Of a DNA stretch of 50,132 bases, positions 8,590 through 17,916 are shown piece by piece. The position numbers and the translations under genes are program-made. The notes beneath the pieces are model-generated. The model worked only from the letters and a program-made list of their open reading frames with translations, did not search any database and was not told the DNA's origin. Location of the stretch: the NCBI GenBank assembly GCA_910585285.1, contig CAJUDL010000028.1, forward strand, positions 1 to 50,132, in the 5' to 3' direction. Within the stretch, counting starts at the first letter, position 1; the number at the start of each line of letters is the position of its first letter. Origin of the DNA: an uncultured Muribaculaceae bacterium (GTDB lineage: Bacteria > Bacteroidota > Bacteroidia > Bacteroidales > Muribaculaceae).

Positions 8590-10071
8590 ATGGCAAAAGA
8601 ACTAAAGAATTTCACCAAACGATCAGATAATTATTCACAGTGGTATAACGAATTGGTTGTCAAAGCTGATTTGGCTGAACAATCTGCGGTAAGAGGCTGC
8701 ATGGTAATTAAACCCTATGGCTATGCAATCTGGGAAAAAATGCAGCAGAATCTTGACAGGATGTTCAAAGAGACGGGAGTTCAAAATGCATACTTCCCGC
8801 TTCTTATACCGAAATCATTTCTTTGTCGCGAGGCTGAACATGTTGAGGGATTTGCCAAAGAATGTGCGGTTGTCACTCACTACCGCCTCAAGAACGACCC
8901 AAATGGAAACGGCGTTATCGTAGATCCTGCAGCCAAGCTTGAAGAGGAACTTATAGTGCGACCCACTTCAGAAACAATTATATGGGGCACCTACAAAAAC
9001 TGGATACACAGCTACAGGGATCTTCCTCTCCTCTGCAATCAGTGGGCAAATGTGATGCGTTGGGAAATGCGCACACGCATGTTCCTGCGCACGGCAGAGT
9101 TTCTATGGCAGGAAGGTCACTGTGCACACGCCACGGCTGAGGAATCTGAGGCACGCACCGTGCAAATGATAAATCTTTATGCACAATTTGCAAGAGAATA
9201 CATGGCAATGCCTGTTATCATAGGTGTTAAAACAGCTAACGAAAGATTCGCAGGTGCTCTCAACACCTACACTATAGAAGCGATGATGCAGGATGGGAAG
9301 GCTCTGCAAGCAGGCACCAGCCATAACCTCGGACAAAACTTTGCTAAAGCGTTTGACGTGACATTTATCAATAAAGATAATAAACCGGAATACGTATGGG
9401 CAAACTCCTGGGGCGTATCAACACGCCTCATGGGTGCACTCATCATGACTCATTCCGATGATAACGGACTTGTCTTGCCTCCGCATCTTGCTCCTATTCA
9501 GGTTGTAATCATTCCTATCTACAAAAGTGATGAACAGCTTGCCGAAATCTCCGCAAAAGTAGCCCCGATAGTCGACGAGCTCAGAGCTCTCGGAATCAGC
9601 GTTAAATATGACGACTCGGAGAACAAACGTCCCGGTTTCAAATTTGCCGACTATGAAGTTAAGGGAGTCCCGGTTCGTTTGGCGATTGGAGCACGAGACA
9701 TCGAGAACGGCACAGTAGAGGTGATGCGTCGTGACACACTTGAGAAACATGTTGCTTCTCTTGATGGTGTCGCATCATATGTGAAAGATCTTCTCGAAGA
9801 TATTCAAGCCAACATATTCCAGAAAGCTCTTGAGTATCGTGATTCAATGATACGCACTGTAGACACCTACGATGAGTTCAAAGAAGAAATAGAAAAGGGA
9901 GGTTTCATTCTCGCACACTGGGACGGCACAACCGAAACAGAGGAGAAAGTAAAAGAGGAAACGAAAGCGACTATACGCTGCATACCTCTCGATGGAGACA
10001 AGACTCCCGGAAAATGTATGGTAACCGGTAAACCTTCTGTCCAACGTGTAATTTTTGCAAGATCATATTGA
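8590..10071 (+). CDS. proS: Prolyl-tRNA synthetase, archaeal/eukaryote-like type
   Basis: Charges tRNA-Pro with proline in the cytoplasm. The 493 aa protein is the short type without the large editing insertion of the E. coli enzyme. It has class II motif 2 (RWEMRTRMFLRTAEFLWQEGH) and motif 3 (SWGVSTRLMGALIM), the anticodon-binding domain (PIQVVIIPIYK onwards), and the extra C-terminal domain that ends in an aromatic residue (VIFARSY), as in the archaeal/eukaryotic type. It begins with MAKELKNFTKRSDNYSQWYN, typical of the Bacteroidetes form. It sits alone between a terminator and the DPP IV gene. Confidence 0.97.
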   Translation: MAKELKNFTKRSDNYSQWYNELVVKADLAEQSAVRGCMVIKPYGYAIWEKMQQNLDRMFKETGVQNAYFPLLIPKSFLCREAEHVEGFAKECAVVTHYRLKNDPNGNGVIVDPAAKLEEELIVRPTSETIIWGTYKNWIHSYRDLPLLCNQWANVMRWEMRTRMFLRTAEFLWQEGHCAHATAEESEARTVQMINLYAQFAREYMAMPVIIGVKTANERFAGALNTYTIEAMMQDGKALQAGTSHNLGQNFAKAFDVTFINKDNKPEYVWANSWGVSTRLMGALIMTHSDDNGLVLPPHLAPIQVVIIPIYKSDEQLAEISAKVAPIVDELRALGISVKYDDSENKRPGFKFADYEVKGVPVRLAIGARDIENGTVEVMRRDTLEKHVASLDGVASYVKDLLEDIQANIFQKALEYRDSMIRTVDTYDEFKEEIEKGGFILAHWDGTTETEEKVKEETKATIRCIPLDGDKTPGKCMVTGKPSVQRVIFARSY

Positions 10072-10168
10072 TCGCAGCATGTAAATAATTCTATTAATAG
10101 CGAACTGATCAGCATTAATAGAAAACTAACCTGACCAATCGTTCAAACGTCTTAAAAACAGACTGAAG

Positions 10169-12355
10169 ATGAACTTTAAAAATTTTATAGGATGCTCTCT
10201 GGCAACAATTAGTATTGTTGCCGGAGAATCATCTGCGTTTGCACTGACAATAGAAGATTATATTGCTCCCGGGAAAAATTCCCCAGTCGGAATTAAGGAG
10301 ATGCGCCCCCTTGCCGACGGGCTAACGTATGCAGCAATAAGCGAAGATGGAAAGTCAATAGATATCTTTGAATACCGAACAGGTAAAAAGACTGGCACTC
10401 TTTTTAGTCTGGATCAAATCAAAGGAGACTTGAAGATTGATTCATTCGACGGATACAGCATCAGCGACAACGGTAAAAAGATACTCCTCTGGAATGATGT
10501 AAACAAGATTTATCGTCGGTCATTCACAGCTCAATATTATGTGTACGACACATTGAGATCAACTCTCAAAAGAGTATCGACCGACGGCGCACAAAGGGGA
10601 GCCGTAATGTCGCACGATGGCAGGATGGTTGCCTACACTCGCAACAACAATATATACATATCCAATCTTGATTACGACACAGACAAGCCAATCACCAAAG
10701 ACGGAGAAATAAACAAAGTGATCAACGGCGTTCCGGATTGGAGCTACGAAGAGGAATTCGGCATTGTCAATACTATCAGATGGAGTGGCGACGACACATC
10801 TTTGGCGTATATCCGTTTTGATGAATCAGATGTGCCTACATATTCTTTCGATAACTATAAAAGTTTTTGTGACCCGGAACCACTGTCAGATCCTTATCCG
10901 GCGCAATATACTTATAAATATCCCCTTGCAGGATATCCAAACGTTAAAGTCAGCGTCAATGTATACAATATTGACAACAGGACAACAAAAACCATGGATA
11001 TCCCCATAGAATCTTACGTTCCCTCAGTGGAATATGACGGAACAGGGACACAGCTGATGGTTATGACACTCAACAGGGATCAGAATCATCTGTGTCTTTA
11101 TAAAGTAAATCCTGGTTCAACAGTAGCCAAGCTTCTTTTAGAAGAGCGTAGCCAGGCATGGTTAAATCCGTCTTCATATCAAATGGTTTCGTATGGGAAA
11201 ACCTCATTTGTCATTGGGAGCGAGCGTTCAGGATATTGTCACTTGTACGAGTACGATTACAATGGCAATCAGTTGCGACAGATTTCCAAGGGAAACTGGA
11301 ATGTAACGCAGTTCTATGGAAAATCTGATAAAACAGAATCTTATTATGTGCAATCAACCATAAGAGGTGCAATCAATCGCAATATAGTCAGAATCGATGC
11401 AAAAGGGGCTACGATGGCTTTAAACAATATTGATGGATTTGAATCGGCTTCTTTCAGCGCAAACATGGATTATTATGTGAGAACATACAGTAATGCACTC
11501 ACTCCAACGATCTATTCTATTTGCAATTCTAAAGGAGAAATCATAAAAGAGCTTGAAAATAATTCTGCATACGCAGAAAAATATGCATCCGCACCTAAGA
11601 AAGAATTTCTGAAAGTCAAAAATGCGGTAGGAGAGGAAATGGATGCTTATATCATAAAGCCAGTAAATTTTGATTCCAATCGCAAATATCCATTGGTAAT
11701 GACTCAATATAATGGTCCGGATTCTCAGGAAGTCGCCAACAAATGGAAAATGGAGGGAGTATATTACCTCGCATCTCTTGGATATATTGTAGCTGCTGTT
11801 GACGGAAGGGGCACCGGATATCGGACAAGAGAATGGGCAAATTCAGTATATCGTCATCTTGGAGAATATGAAACTGCAGATCAGATCGCAGGAACCAAAT
11901 ATTTTGTATCGCTTCCGTATGTAGACTCTTCGAAGGTTGCATGTTTCGGCTGGAGCTACGGGGGTTATATGACACTGATGGAACTATCTGCCTCCGATTC
12001 CCCATTTAAAGCAGGAATTGCCATGGCTCCTGTCACCGACTGGAGATACTACGATTCCATATATACAGAAAGATATATGAGCACACCTCAACAGAATGAT
12101 GGCGGCTATAATAAATCATCAGCATTGACGTATACCCCCGGCATGAAGTCCCGGCTTCTCATTATGTCAGGCACCAGCGATGATAATGTGCATTTTTACA
12201 ACACTCTGAAATATACATCCAAACTAAACTATGAGGGAAAAGTGTTTGACATGATGGCTCTGACCGGATTTGAACACAGTCTTGGAATGTGCAACGCAAG
12301 AGTTATGCTGTTTAAAAAGATTGCTGATTTCCTTAATACAAATGTAATGAAATAA
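10169..12355 (+). CDS. Secreted dipeptidyl peptidase IV (S9 family)
   Basis: Serine exopeptidase that removes X-Pro or X-Ala dipeptides from peptide N-termini, probably in the periplasm or on the surface. The 728 aa protein begins with a plausible signal peptide (MNFKNFIGCSLATISIVAGESSAFA). A beta-propeller domain follows (about residues 50-470), including the EEEFG-type motif at about 191-195 (YEEEFG) that binds the substrate N-terminus. The alpha/beta-hydrolase domain has Ser596 (GWSYGG), Asp671 (SGTSDDN) and His703 (GFEHS), the complete catalytic triad. The 97 bp upstream has short ATTAATAG repeats but no consensus promoter. It is 38 bp before an unknown membrane protein gene. Confidence 0.93.
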   Translation: MNFKNFIGCSLATISIVAGESSAFALTIEDYIAPGKNSPVGIKEMRPLADGLTYAAISEDGKSIDIFEYRTGKKTGTLFSLDQIKGDLKIDSFDGYSISDNGKKILLWNDVNKIYRRSFTAQYYVYDTLRSTLKRVSTDGAQRGAVMSHDGRMVAYTRNNNIYISNLDYDTDKPITKDGEINKVINGVPDWSYEEEFGIVNTIRWSGDDTSLAYIRFDESDVPTYSFDNYKSFCDPEPLSDPYPAQYTYKYPLAGYPNVKVSVNVYNIDNRTTKTMDIPIESYVPSVEYDGTGTQLMVMTLNRDQNHLCLYKVNPGSTVAKLLLEERSQAWLNPSSYQMVSYGKTSFVIGSERSGYCHLYEYDYNGNQLRQISKGNWNVTQFYGKSDKTESYYVQSTIRGAINRNIVRIDAKGATMALNNIDGFESASFSANMDYYVRTYSNALTPTIYSICNSKGEIIKELENNSAYAEKYASAPKKEFLKVKNAVGEEMDAYIIKPVNFDSNRKYPLVMTQYNGPDSQEVANKWKMEGVYYLASLGYIVAAVDGRGTGYRTREWANSVYRHLGEYETADQIAGTKYFVSLPYVDSSKVACFGWSYGGYMTLMELSASDSPFKAGIAMAPVTDWRYYDSIYTERYMSTPQQNDGGYNKSSALTYTPGMKSRLLIMSGTSDDNVHFYNTLKYTSKLNYEGKVFDMMALTGFEHSLGMCNARVMLFKKIADFLNTNVMK

Positions 12356-12393
12356 ACGGCTAAAACATACGTTGGAATTAACATACAGATGAT

Positions 12394-13755
12394 ATGCAGG
12401 ATTTAGGAAAAGTCAGTAGCCTTCAGCTTTACACCTTCTGGAAAAATCTTTCAGTAGGTCTGCTTACTGTTGTCGGCGTTCTTGCATTTTCCATTATTCT
12501 GCCATTTTATTTCTCCCCGATTGTGGCATTGATTGCCGCTGCCTTTCTTTATACTTTACTCTACAACAACAAACTCAGCAAAAATTCATCGTGTATGGTA
12601 GTATCATATTCGATTTTCTTTTGTCTGATAGTTTATTCCTTTGTTAGTATTTTATTGAATATACTGTATATATGGGGATTCATATGGCTTCCTCCTGAAT
12701 TTACTTTTTTTTATTATCCGTATATTCCATCCTTAATGTTATGCCCGATATGTTTTTTCACCATAATAATTATTTACCTGAGAAGCAGTAAGCTTAGGAT
12801 ATGCGTAGACTGCCGTCTGCAATATGGTGATTCAAGAGAACGAGGGAAGATTGGTGGGATTCTATCTTATGAGTCCCATCTTCAGCTAAAAAATTTGATG
12901 ATAATATTCGGAATCTTGTCTGTTATCATCTGGGCATACTATATCTTCTTTTACATAGATACTGATGTCAACAACAGAGACTGGTATGTATTCATGTGGT
13001 TGACTATTATTGTGTTCCTGCTTGACGAAGTTTATTTTATCTTCCGGTATTATAATCTATACCTTGACATGCGCGAGAATAATGAGATTATCACGCAGGA
13101 GGAGCTTCGCGACATGACTGCAAAAACATATATCCGGTATTATGTGATTTGTAAAGATTCTGTCTTTATGAATTTCAAGACTGCGGATCCGAGAATGCCT
13201 TTCCGACCGGTGATCGATACTCCATTTTTTACAAAGCGTTCCGTAAATGGTATTACAATTCCGGAAGTAACAAACATCATAAGAAGGATGACTGGCGTTA
13301 ATGATGGAGAACTACGTTTCTTCTTTGGTAGGAAAATGGTTGATATAGACAGGCATTCTTTATTACGCTATTTCTATTTTCTTGATGGCAATCCGGAAGA
13401 TTATAAGGAATTAAATGTGGACGGAGAGTGGATGTTGTTTGACGACTTAAAAAAGATTTATTCTTATAATCCCGGGAATCTCGCCAATATATGTGTTTCA
13501 GACATTACCCGCCTGGCTACAATAATGCTAACACATAAGATATTTGATGAACGAGGCTTTAGAAGAAACAAACTCAAATCATATCATCCTACTTTTACTT
13601 TGAAAGAAGTAAGGGAATCACGTCTTGATTTTCAGGATGACAAATGGATTAGGATTTCACTTTTCAATTCTGACACTCCGCTGTACCGTATAAAGAGATT
13701 TTTCAGAAATCTAATTTCGGGCAAAGGTAACAAGAAAGCCAATCAATGGAATTAG
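12394..13755 (+). CDS. Unrecognised integral membrane protein
   Basis: I do not recognise a named family. The 453 aa protein has about six hydrophobic segments in its first 230 residues: roughly 18-37, 39-55, 65-95, 105-130, 165-190 and 200-220. Between the fourth and fifth lies a soluble loop with CVDC (a CxxC pair) followed by the motif RLQYGDSRERGKIGG. The C-terminal 230 residues are soluble and charged, with SLFNSDTPLYRIKRFF near the end. No signal peptide or known catalytic motif is evident. The stop lies 10 bp inside miaA, so the two are translationally coupled, and the gene follows DPP IV by 38 bp. The loop motif looks conserved rather than random, but function is unknown. Confidence 0.8.
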   Translation: MQDLGKVSSLQLYTFWKNLSVGLLTVVGVLAFSIILPFYFSPIVALIAAAFLYTLLYNNKLSKNSSCMVVSYSIFFCLIVYSFVSILLNILYIWGFIWLPPEFTFFYYPYIPSLMLCPICFFTIIIIYLRSSKLRICVDCRLQYGDSRERGKIGGILSYESHLQLKNLMIIFGILSVIIWAYYIFFYIDTDVNNRDWYVFMWLTIIVFLLDEVYFIFRYYNLYLDMRENNEIITQEELRDMTAKTYIRYYVICKDSVFMNFKTADPRMPFRPVIDTPFFTKRSVNGITIPEVTNIIRRMTGVNDGELRFFFGRKMVDIDRHSLLRYFYFLDGNPEDYKELNVDGEWMLFDDLKKIYSYNPGNLANICVSDITRLATIMLTHKIFDERGFRRNKLKSYHPTFTLKEVRESRLDFQDDKWIRISLFNSDTPLYRIKRFFRNLISGKGNKKANQWN

Positions 13756-14669
13756 ATTTAGATGCTATTGCAATTGTCGGACCTACCGCAAGTGGAAAGA
13801 CAAAACGTGCTGTAGATATAGCACGTTTTCTTAATGGAGAGATCATATCTGCAGATTCACGCCAAATATATAGGGGCATGACAATAGGCACAGGTAAAGA
13901 TCTTTGTGAATATGGTGAGATTCCATATCATCTGATAGATATTGTGCCGGCAGGAACAAAATATAACCTTCACCGCTATCTTCAGGATTTTCATAAGGCA
14001 CTGTCAGATATAAAAAATAGAAAGAAGATGCCGGTGATATGCGGGGGAACCGGAATGTATGTCGAAAATGCCCTGAATGGAATTATCATGCCGGAAGTAG
14101 AAGAGAATCCGACACTAAGAACATCGCTTGAAGGCAAGTCGATCGATGAACTTGAGGCAATATTGAGGAGCTATAAAACCTTGCATAATAAAACGGATAT
14201 TGATAATTGTAAGAGGGCAATCCGAGCTATAGAAATTGAAGAGTATTATTTACAGCATCCTGAAGAGGCGGCAGCCTCAAGAAAACAATTCGCATCACCT
14301 CTGAACGCAATTGTTATTGGAATAGATATCCCTCGTGAGGAACGTAGGAAGAGAATCACTTCAAGACTAAAGTCACGTCTTGAAGAAGGTATGGTAGATG
14401 AGGTGAGAAAACTTCTTGATTCCGGAATACCTCCAGAAGATCTCATATATTATGGTCTTGAATATAAATTCGTGACAATGTATATTATAGGTAAATATAC
14501 CTACGAAGAGATGTTCGTGAAACTCGAAACAGCAATTCATCAGTTTGCAAAACGCCAAATGACATGGTTCCGTGGCATGGAAAAGAGAGGCACTAAAATC
14601 AACTGGTTGCCTTGGAATCTCTCTGAATCAGATTTTGAGACAGAAGTGCGTGCCCTGATAAAAAATTAG
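13746..14669 (+). CDS. miaA: tRNA dimethylallyltransferase MiaA
   Basis: Transfers a dimethylallyl group to N6 of adenosine-37 in tRNAs that read codons starting with U. The 307 aa protein has the P loop GPTASGKT (residues 12-19), the substrate motif DSRQIYRGMTIGTGKD (about 38-53), and CGGTGMYV. Later residues include the KRAIRAIEI helix and the C-terminal HQFAKRQMTWFRG motif, all standard for the family. GTGKD replaces the more usual GTAKP. Bacteroidales often have two MiaA paralogues, so this may be one of two. The start overlaps the preceding membrane protein gene by 10 bp. It converges on dnaG with 7 bp between stops and no visible terminator. Confidence 0.93.
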   Translation: MELDLDAIAIVGPTASGKTKRAVDIARFLNGEIISADSRQIYRGMTIGTGKDLCEYGEIPYHLIDIVPAGTKYNLHRYLQDFHKALSDIKNRKKMPVICGGTGMYVENALNGIIMPEVEENPTLRTSLEGKSIDELEAILRSYKTLHNKTDIDNCKRAIRAIEIEEYYLQHPEEAAASRKQFASPLNAIVIGIDIPREERRKRITSRLKSRLEEGMVDEVRKLLDSGIPPEDLIYYGLEYKFVTMYIIGKYTYEEMFVKLETAIHQFAKRQMTWFRGMEKRGTKINWLPWNLSESDFETEVRALIKN

Positions 14670-14676
14670 TTATCGC

Positions 14677-16899
14677 CTACTTCTTGCTTCTTGGCGAGAG
14701 TATTCTTTCTCCTATATCCTTTGCTACCTGAGAACGCAAACGCATAAGCGCATTCATCTCCATCATTAATTTGCTCTCAGCTTCCGAGTCTCCTTTCCCC
14801 GAAATATCGTGAAAACGTGTAAACAGCTCTTTTAGCCTGAGATTCAGCAACTCACCTTTCCATTCAGTCATTGCCCTTGGCACAAGCACTCCCAACCTGT
14901 CTTCATCACGTTCAACAACATTATTATCACGCATATAAATGTGACTTAGCTGATGACGCTCTCGTATAAGCTCTGTAACCATGTTCCTGACTTCGCCATC
15001 TTCATGACTGGCAAGTTGTCTCCCGGGATAATCTTTAGAAAACTCTATTAATGTTTCATTACGATAGCTATCAAGTTCTTCTTCAAGCTTCTTCTCAGCT
15101 CTCTCAATTTCCATAACAGACATATCGGAAGATGCGATATTATTAATGCCGCTTTTTCTACGCTTTTCAATATCTTCATTAAGTTTTGCTGAAAAATTCT
15201 CCAGAGCCACGGCATAATCGTCTCTCATGGCTTTCAGCAACTCGAATATTTTTGCAAAAATATCGACCGAAAAAGATTGACTGTCAGCTTCGAGTTCTTC
15301 AGCTACATAATCAAGCACAGAGATTGAATATTCATCTCCTTCATCATTTTCATCTGTCATTACTGAACATAATTCAAGGAATCCATATTTTATGCAATAT
15401 TCGATTACAACTCTTTCAAGAGGAAACATGGGAGATTCCGTCGGTTTGACAACATTTCTCGGCTGGTTCTCTTTTTCAGAAACTGTGTTTATTGGAGAAG
15501 ATACAGATTGCTTAGATTCTTCCTGTTCATTATTACCCGCAGCATTGGGAATCTGAGTAGGGAAGTCTCTTTTCGTTCTTTCACGTTTCCATTTATCTAC
15601 AAGTTCTCCTCTTACACGAGCTACTGACTTCGCTATCGTATCTTCCTGGAGTCCTAATATTGAGGCACATTCCTGAATATAAACATCACGCGAAATCGGA
15701 TCAGGTATATGTGCAATTGACTGGACCACACTATTTACAGCATCTATCCGTCTTTGCGGATCTTTACGAATATCAGCCAAAAGGACCTGAGCTTTGAATC
15801 GAATGATATCGGTTTCATGTTCATCTACATATTTACGAAACTCTTCCGGCGTATGCTTTCGGGCAAAAGAATCGGGATCATCACCATCCGGCAACAATAA
15901 AACCTTAACTTTCATTTTATGCCCCAACAACATATCTATCCCTCGTAACGATGCTTTTATTCCGGCAGCATCACCATCATAGATCAATGTGATGTTTTCA
16001 GTGAAACGATGAATCAAGGCTATCTGACCATCCGTAAGGGCAGTTCCGGAAGATGCCACAGTATTCCGCATTCCGGATTGCCACATCCCGATAACATCAA
16101 GATAGCCCTCTACCAGAAAACACTTGTCTTCTTTTACGATATCTGCACGGGCTTGATAAATTCCATATAGTTCGTTACTTTTCTTATAGACTATAGATTC
16201 CGGAGAATTGATATATTTAGCTGGACCACCCTTTAGATCCCTTCCACCAAACGCAATAACTTTTCCTGCTGAATTAATTATAGGAAATATTACACGACCG
16301 CGAAACCTATCATATTCACGACCTTCTTTGGAAGTACCGACAAGACCAAGATTTTTAAGTGTGTCAATATTGTATCCGGCATTTTTTGCAGCAGAAGTCA
16401 ATGCACTTCCCTTATCAAGGGCATAACCAAGATGAAACTTTTTGACAGCTTCTTCAGTTACACCTCTTCCATATAAATAACTTAATCCGATGTCTCTGCC
16501 TTCTTCAGTGTCGAAAATATCTTTCTCCATCTTGAGCATTGCCCACTCATTAGCAACGAGCATAGACTCTCGTTCAGACTGTTCGGCACGCTCTTCATCA
16601 GTCAGTTCTCTCTCCTGGACCTCTATGCCATACTTACGGGCAAGATGCAACAGCGCATCATGATAGGAGAGACCCTCTTTCTCCATCACGAAATTCACAG
16701 GAGATCCGCCTTTCTTGCAAGAGAAGCAGAAACAGAAATTTTTACGTTTATTTACAGAAAAAGATGGGGTCCGTTCGTTATGAAACGGACAGAGTCCCAT
16801 GTAATTGGCGCCACGACGGGTTAGGTGCACATAGTCACTTACAACCTCAACAATATCCGCAGCATCCTTAATTTTCTGAGCGGTGATTGGATCTATCAA
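14677..16899 (-). CDS. dnaG: DNA primase DnaG
   Basis: Makes RNA primers at the replication fork. At 740 aa it is longer than E. coli DnaG because of a lengthened linker and helicase-interaction region. The zinc finger has C37, H40, C58 and C61 (CPFHNERTPSF...CFSC). The Toprim core shows EGYLDVIGMWQSG and DGDAAG. A Q/S/N-rich low-complexity linker (about residues 445-485) leads to an acidic, charged C-terminal domain expected to bind DnaB. Its start lies 32 bp inside the 3' end of dapA in another frame. The N-terminus MIDPITAQKIKDAADIVEVV fits the family, so the overlap is real. Confidence 0.96.
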   Translation of the reverse strand: MIDPITAQKIKDAADIVEVVSDYVHLTRRGANYMGLCPFHNERTPSFSVNKRKNFCFCFSCKKGGSPVNFVMEKEGLSYHDALLHLARKYGIEVQERELTDEERAEQSERESMLVANEWAMLKMEKDIFDTEEGRDIGLSYLYGRGVTEEAVKKFHLGYALDKGSALTSAAKNAGYNIDTLKNLGLVGTSKEGREYDRFRGRVIFPIINSAGKVIAFGGRDLKGGPAKYINSPESIVYKKSNELYGIYQARADIVKEDKCFLVEGYLDVIGMWQSGMRNTVASSGTALTDGQIALIHRFTENITLIYDGDAAGIKASLRGIDMLLGHKMKVKVLLLPDGDDPDSFARKHTPEEFRKYVDEHETDIIRFKAQVLLADIRKDPQRRIDAVNSVVQSIAHIPDPISRDVYIQECASILGLQEDTIAKSVARVRGELVDKWKRERTKRDFPTQIPNAAGNNEQEESKQSVSSPINTVSEKENQPRNVVKPTESPMFPLERVVIEYCIKYGFLELCSVMTDENDEGDEYSISVLDYVAEELEADSQSFSVDIFAKIFELLKAMRDDYAVALENFSAKLNEDIEKRRKSGINNIASSDMSVMEIERAEKKLEEELDSYRNETLIEFSKDYPGRQLASHEDGEVRNMVTELIRERHQLSHIYMRDNNVVERDEDRLGVLVPRAMTEWKGELLNLRLKELFTRFHDISGKGDSEAESKLMMEMNALMRLRSQVAKDIGERILSPRSKK

Positions 16900-17779
16900 T
16901 TATTTTTGCTGTTATTTTATGAATTTCTTCATTTGTTGATAATCTCGTGGGGACAAGAGGAAGACGCAATTCATTCTCAATCATTCCCATTGCATTGAGC
17001 GTGCATTTCACACCTGCAGGATTTCCATCCACAAAAAGGAGATTAAAAAGTTCTGTAAATTCAAAATGAATCGGGAGAGCATCTTTATAATTCCCCTTAA
17101 GACAGAGCCTCACCATTTTACCGAATTCAGCCGGGAATGCATTGCCTATAACTGAAATTACACCGACAGCACCAAGCGTCATTAGAGGATACGTGATTGA
17201 ATCATCACCCGATACAACCTGAAAACTTTCAGGCTTATTCTTTATGATCTCTTCAATCTGACAAAAATTTCCGGATGCTTCCTTGACTCCAATAACATTA
17301 TTCACTTCTCTGGCTATTCTGAGTGTAGTCGCAGCCGTCATATTCACACCTGTGCGCCCCGGAACGTTATAAAGTATTACGGGAAGGGGAGAGGCTTCTG
17401 CAATAGCCTTATAGTGACAAAATATACCTTCCTGCGACGGTTTGTTATAAAAGGGCACAACGGAAAGTATCGCAGAAAAACCCTTGAAATCACCTTTTTG
17501 TAACTCTTCAACCAGTGACATGGTGTTATTACCGCCAAGACCAAGAACCAACGGCACTCTTCCAGCCACTTTTTCTATCACAAATTTACGAATAAGCTGC
17601 TTTTCCTCCGGGAAGAGAGATGGTGTCTCACCAGTTGTGCCAAGCACCACAATATAATCCACTTTCCCATTGATAAGATGTTCGATTATATTACCCAGGG
17701 CATCGAAATCAACAGATTTATCTTGTTTAAACGGAGTAATCATCGCCACTCCTAATCCTTTTAGGTCAAATGCTGCCAT
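16868..17779 (-). CDS. dapA: 4-hydroxy-tetrahydrodipicolinate synthase DapA
   Basis: Condenses pyruvate with aspartate semialdehyde, the first step of the lysine/diaminopimelate branch. The 303 aa TIM-barrel protein contains GTTGETPSL (Thr-Thr pair), ILYNVPGRTGVN with the catalytic Tyr, and GVKEASGN with the Schiff-base lysine. It overlaps the dnaG start by 32 bp, so the two are probably co-transcribed. On the minus strand a -7 box TAAATTTG (complement of 17806-17813) lies about 30 bp upstream of the ATG, with only a weak -33 (TTCG). Confidence 0.96.
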   Translation of the reverse strand: MAAFDLKGLGVAMITPFKQDKSVDFDALGNIIEHLINGKVDYIVVLGTTGETPSLFPEEKQLIRKFVIEKVAGRVPLVLGLGGNNTMSLVEELQKGDFKGFSAILSVVPFYNKPSQEGIFCHYKAIAEASPLPVILYNVPGRTGVNMTAATTLRIAREVNNVIGVKEASGNFCQIEEIIKNKPESFQVVSGDDSITYPLMTLGAVGVISVIGNAFPAEFGKMVRLCLKGNYKDALPIHFEFTELFNLLFVDGNPAGVKCTLNAMGMIENELRLPLVPTRLSTNEEIHKITAKIIDRSNHRSEN

Positions 17780-17916
17780 AAACTCAAAAATTGACTTTTG
17801 AAATGCAAATTTAATGAATTTGTTTATCTTCTCCGAATTTATAGTTGTTATTATACAACTAAAATACGCCTATAAGTGTTAAAAAATGTAGATTACACTA
17901 TATTCATCAACTAACT

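Noticed and set aside
10072..10168. ATTAATAG repeats before the DPP IV gene as an operator
   Set aside because: Only two short AT-rich copies; CTATTAATAG is itself palindromic and expected by chance in this composition.
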